Assembly: GCA_963787045.1 (NCBI GenBank)
Contig: CAWBBR010000009.1
Location: 124,001-188,000, forward strand
Length of the DNA: 64,000 nt
Direction: 5' to 3'
Source: DATJGR01 sp963787045
Lineage (GTDB): Bacteria; Pseudomonadota; Gammaproteobacteria; Pseudomonadales; Azotimanducaceae
Shown here: piece after piece, positions 63,948 through 64,000 of the stretch
How the letters are laid out: each line of letters starts with the position of its first letter
How positions within the stretch are numbered: position 1 is the first letter of the stretch
The notes under the pieces: generated by a model
The model's database searches: none
Told to the model about the DNA's origin: nothing
What the model saw: only the letters and a program-made list of their open reading frames with translations
Position numbers and translations under genes: made by a program

Positions 63948-64000
63948 GCTACGCTGACGATTCTTGCATTCCGCGAGTTGCGATGTGGCCGGTCTCGATA
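63948..64000. other. Window edge, no feature seen
   Basis: The last 53 bases lie upstream of the minus-strand beta-propeller gene. They hold no complete gene that I can identify. Confidence 0.4.

Noticed and set aside
1..64000. CRISPR array, prophage, transposase, tRNA or rRNA
   Set aside because: I saw no regularly spaced direct repeats, integrase or transposase motifs, tRNA-like cloverleaf or rRNA sequence on either strand.

Overview
The window is GC-rich, densely packed chromosomal DNA from a Gram-negative, aerobic, probably soil or water proteobacterium. Evidence for a Gram-negative envelope is two LpxL/HtrB-like acyltransferases beside an LpxO-like lipid A hydroxylase, and several lipoproteins with clear lipoboxes. 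BoxB/BoxC, an AcoX-type dehydrogenase cluster, P450s and acyl-CoA enzymes suggest a beta- or gammaproteobacterium with broad catabolic ability; genus cannot be fixed from the sequence. I saw no rRNA, tRNA, CRISPR array, phage, insertion sequence or replication origin.

Layout. 1-9 kb: end of an alkyl-sulfatase-like gene, a decayed NAD(P)-binding gene, a DJ-1/PfpI protein, a linalool dehydratase/isomerase-like (LinD) protein, a serine hydrolase, a metallo-beta-lactamase-fold protein, an acyltransferase-3 protein, a tannase-family esterase and a glutathione transferase. 9-19 kb: sulfatase, a large inverted repeat, a cytochrome b plus tetraheme cytochrome pair, two P450s, a site-2-protease-like protein with a DUF2167 partner, a DUF385 protein, a PhyH dioxygenase and a GPH symporter. 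19-27 kb: HerA-like ATPase, lipid A group, DUF2461, CPBP protease, HtrA-like protease, DUF937 protein. 27-33 kb: minus-strand operon boxC-boxB-benzoate-CoA ligase for aerobic benzoyl-CoA epoxidation. 33-38 kb: a phosphonate monoester hydrolase/sulfatase-like protein converging on a PhnZ/TmpB-like HD oxygenase plus PhnY*/TmpA-like dioxygenase and a CurA-like reductase. 39-47 kb: RibA and a glutathione transferase, then a five-gene 2-oxoacid/acetoin dehydrogenase operon (E1alpha, E1beta, AcoX-like, E2, E3). 47-64 kb: Nudix, TPR, diheme peroxidase, nucleotidyltransferase, a 1128-residue single-chain acyl-CoA carboxylase, lipoproteins, acyl-CoA dehydrogenase, MEDS protein, EamA transporter, saccharopine-dehydrogenase-like reductase, M48 protease and a beta-propeller glycosidase-like protein.

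How it fits together: aromatic acid, acyl-CoA, terpene-alcohol and possibly phosphonate and sulfate-ester catabolism, feeding CoA-linked intermediates to the dehydrogenase complex and carboxylase. No recognisable DNA-binding regulator is encoded in the 64 kb.

Data quality matters here. About twenty genes change reading frame one or more times while both sides stay well conserved, and single-base corrections restore them. I read most of these as indel errors in the source sequence, not as pseudogenes, and annotate each as one gene across the break.
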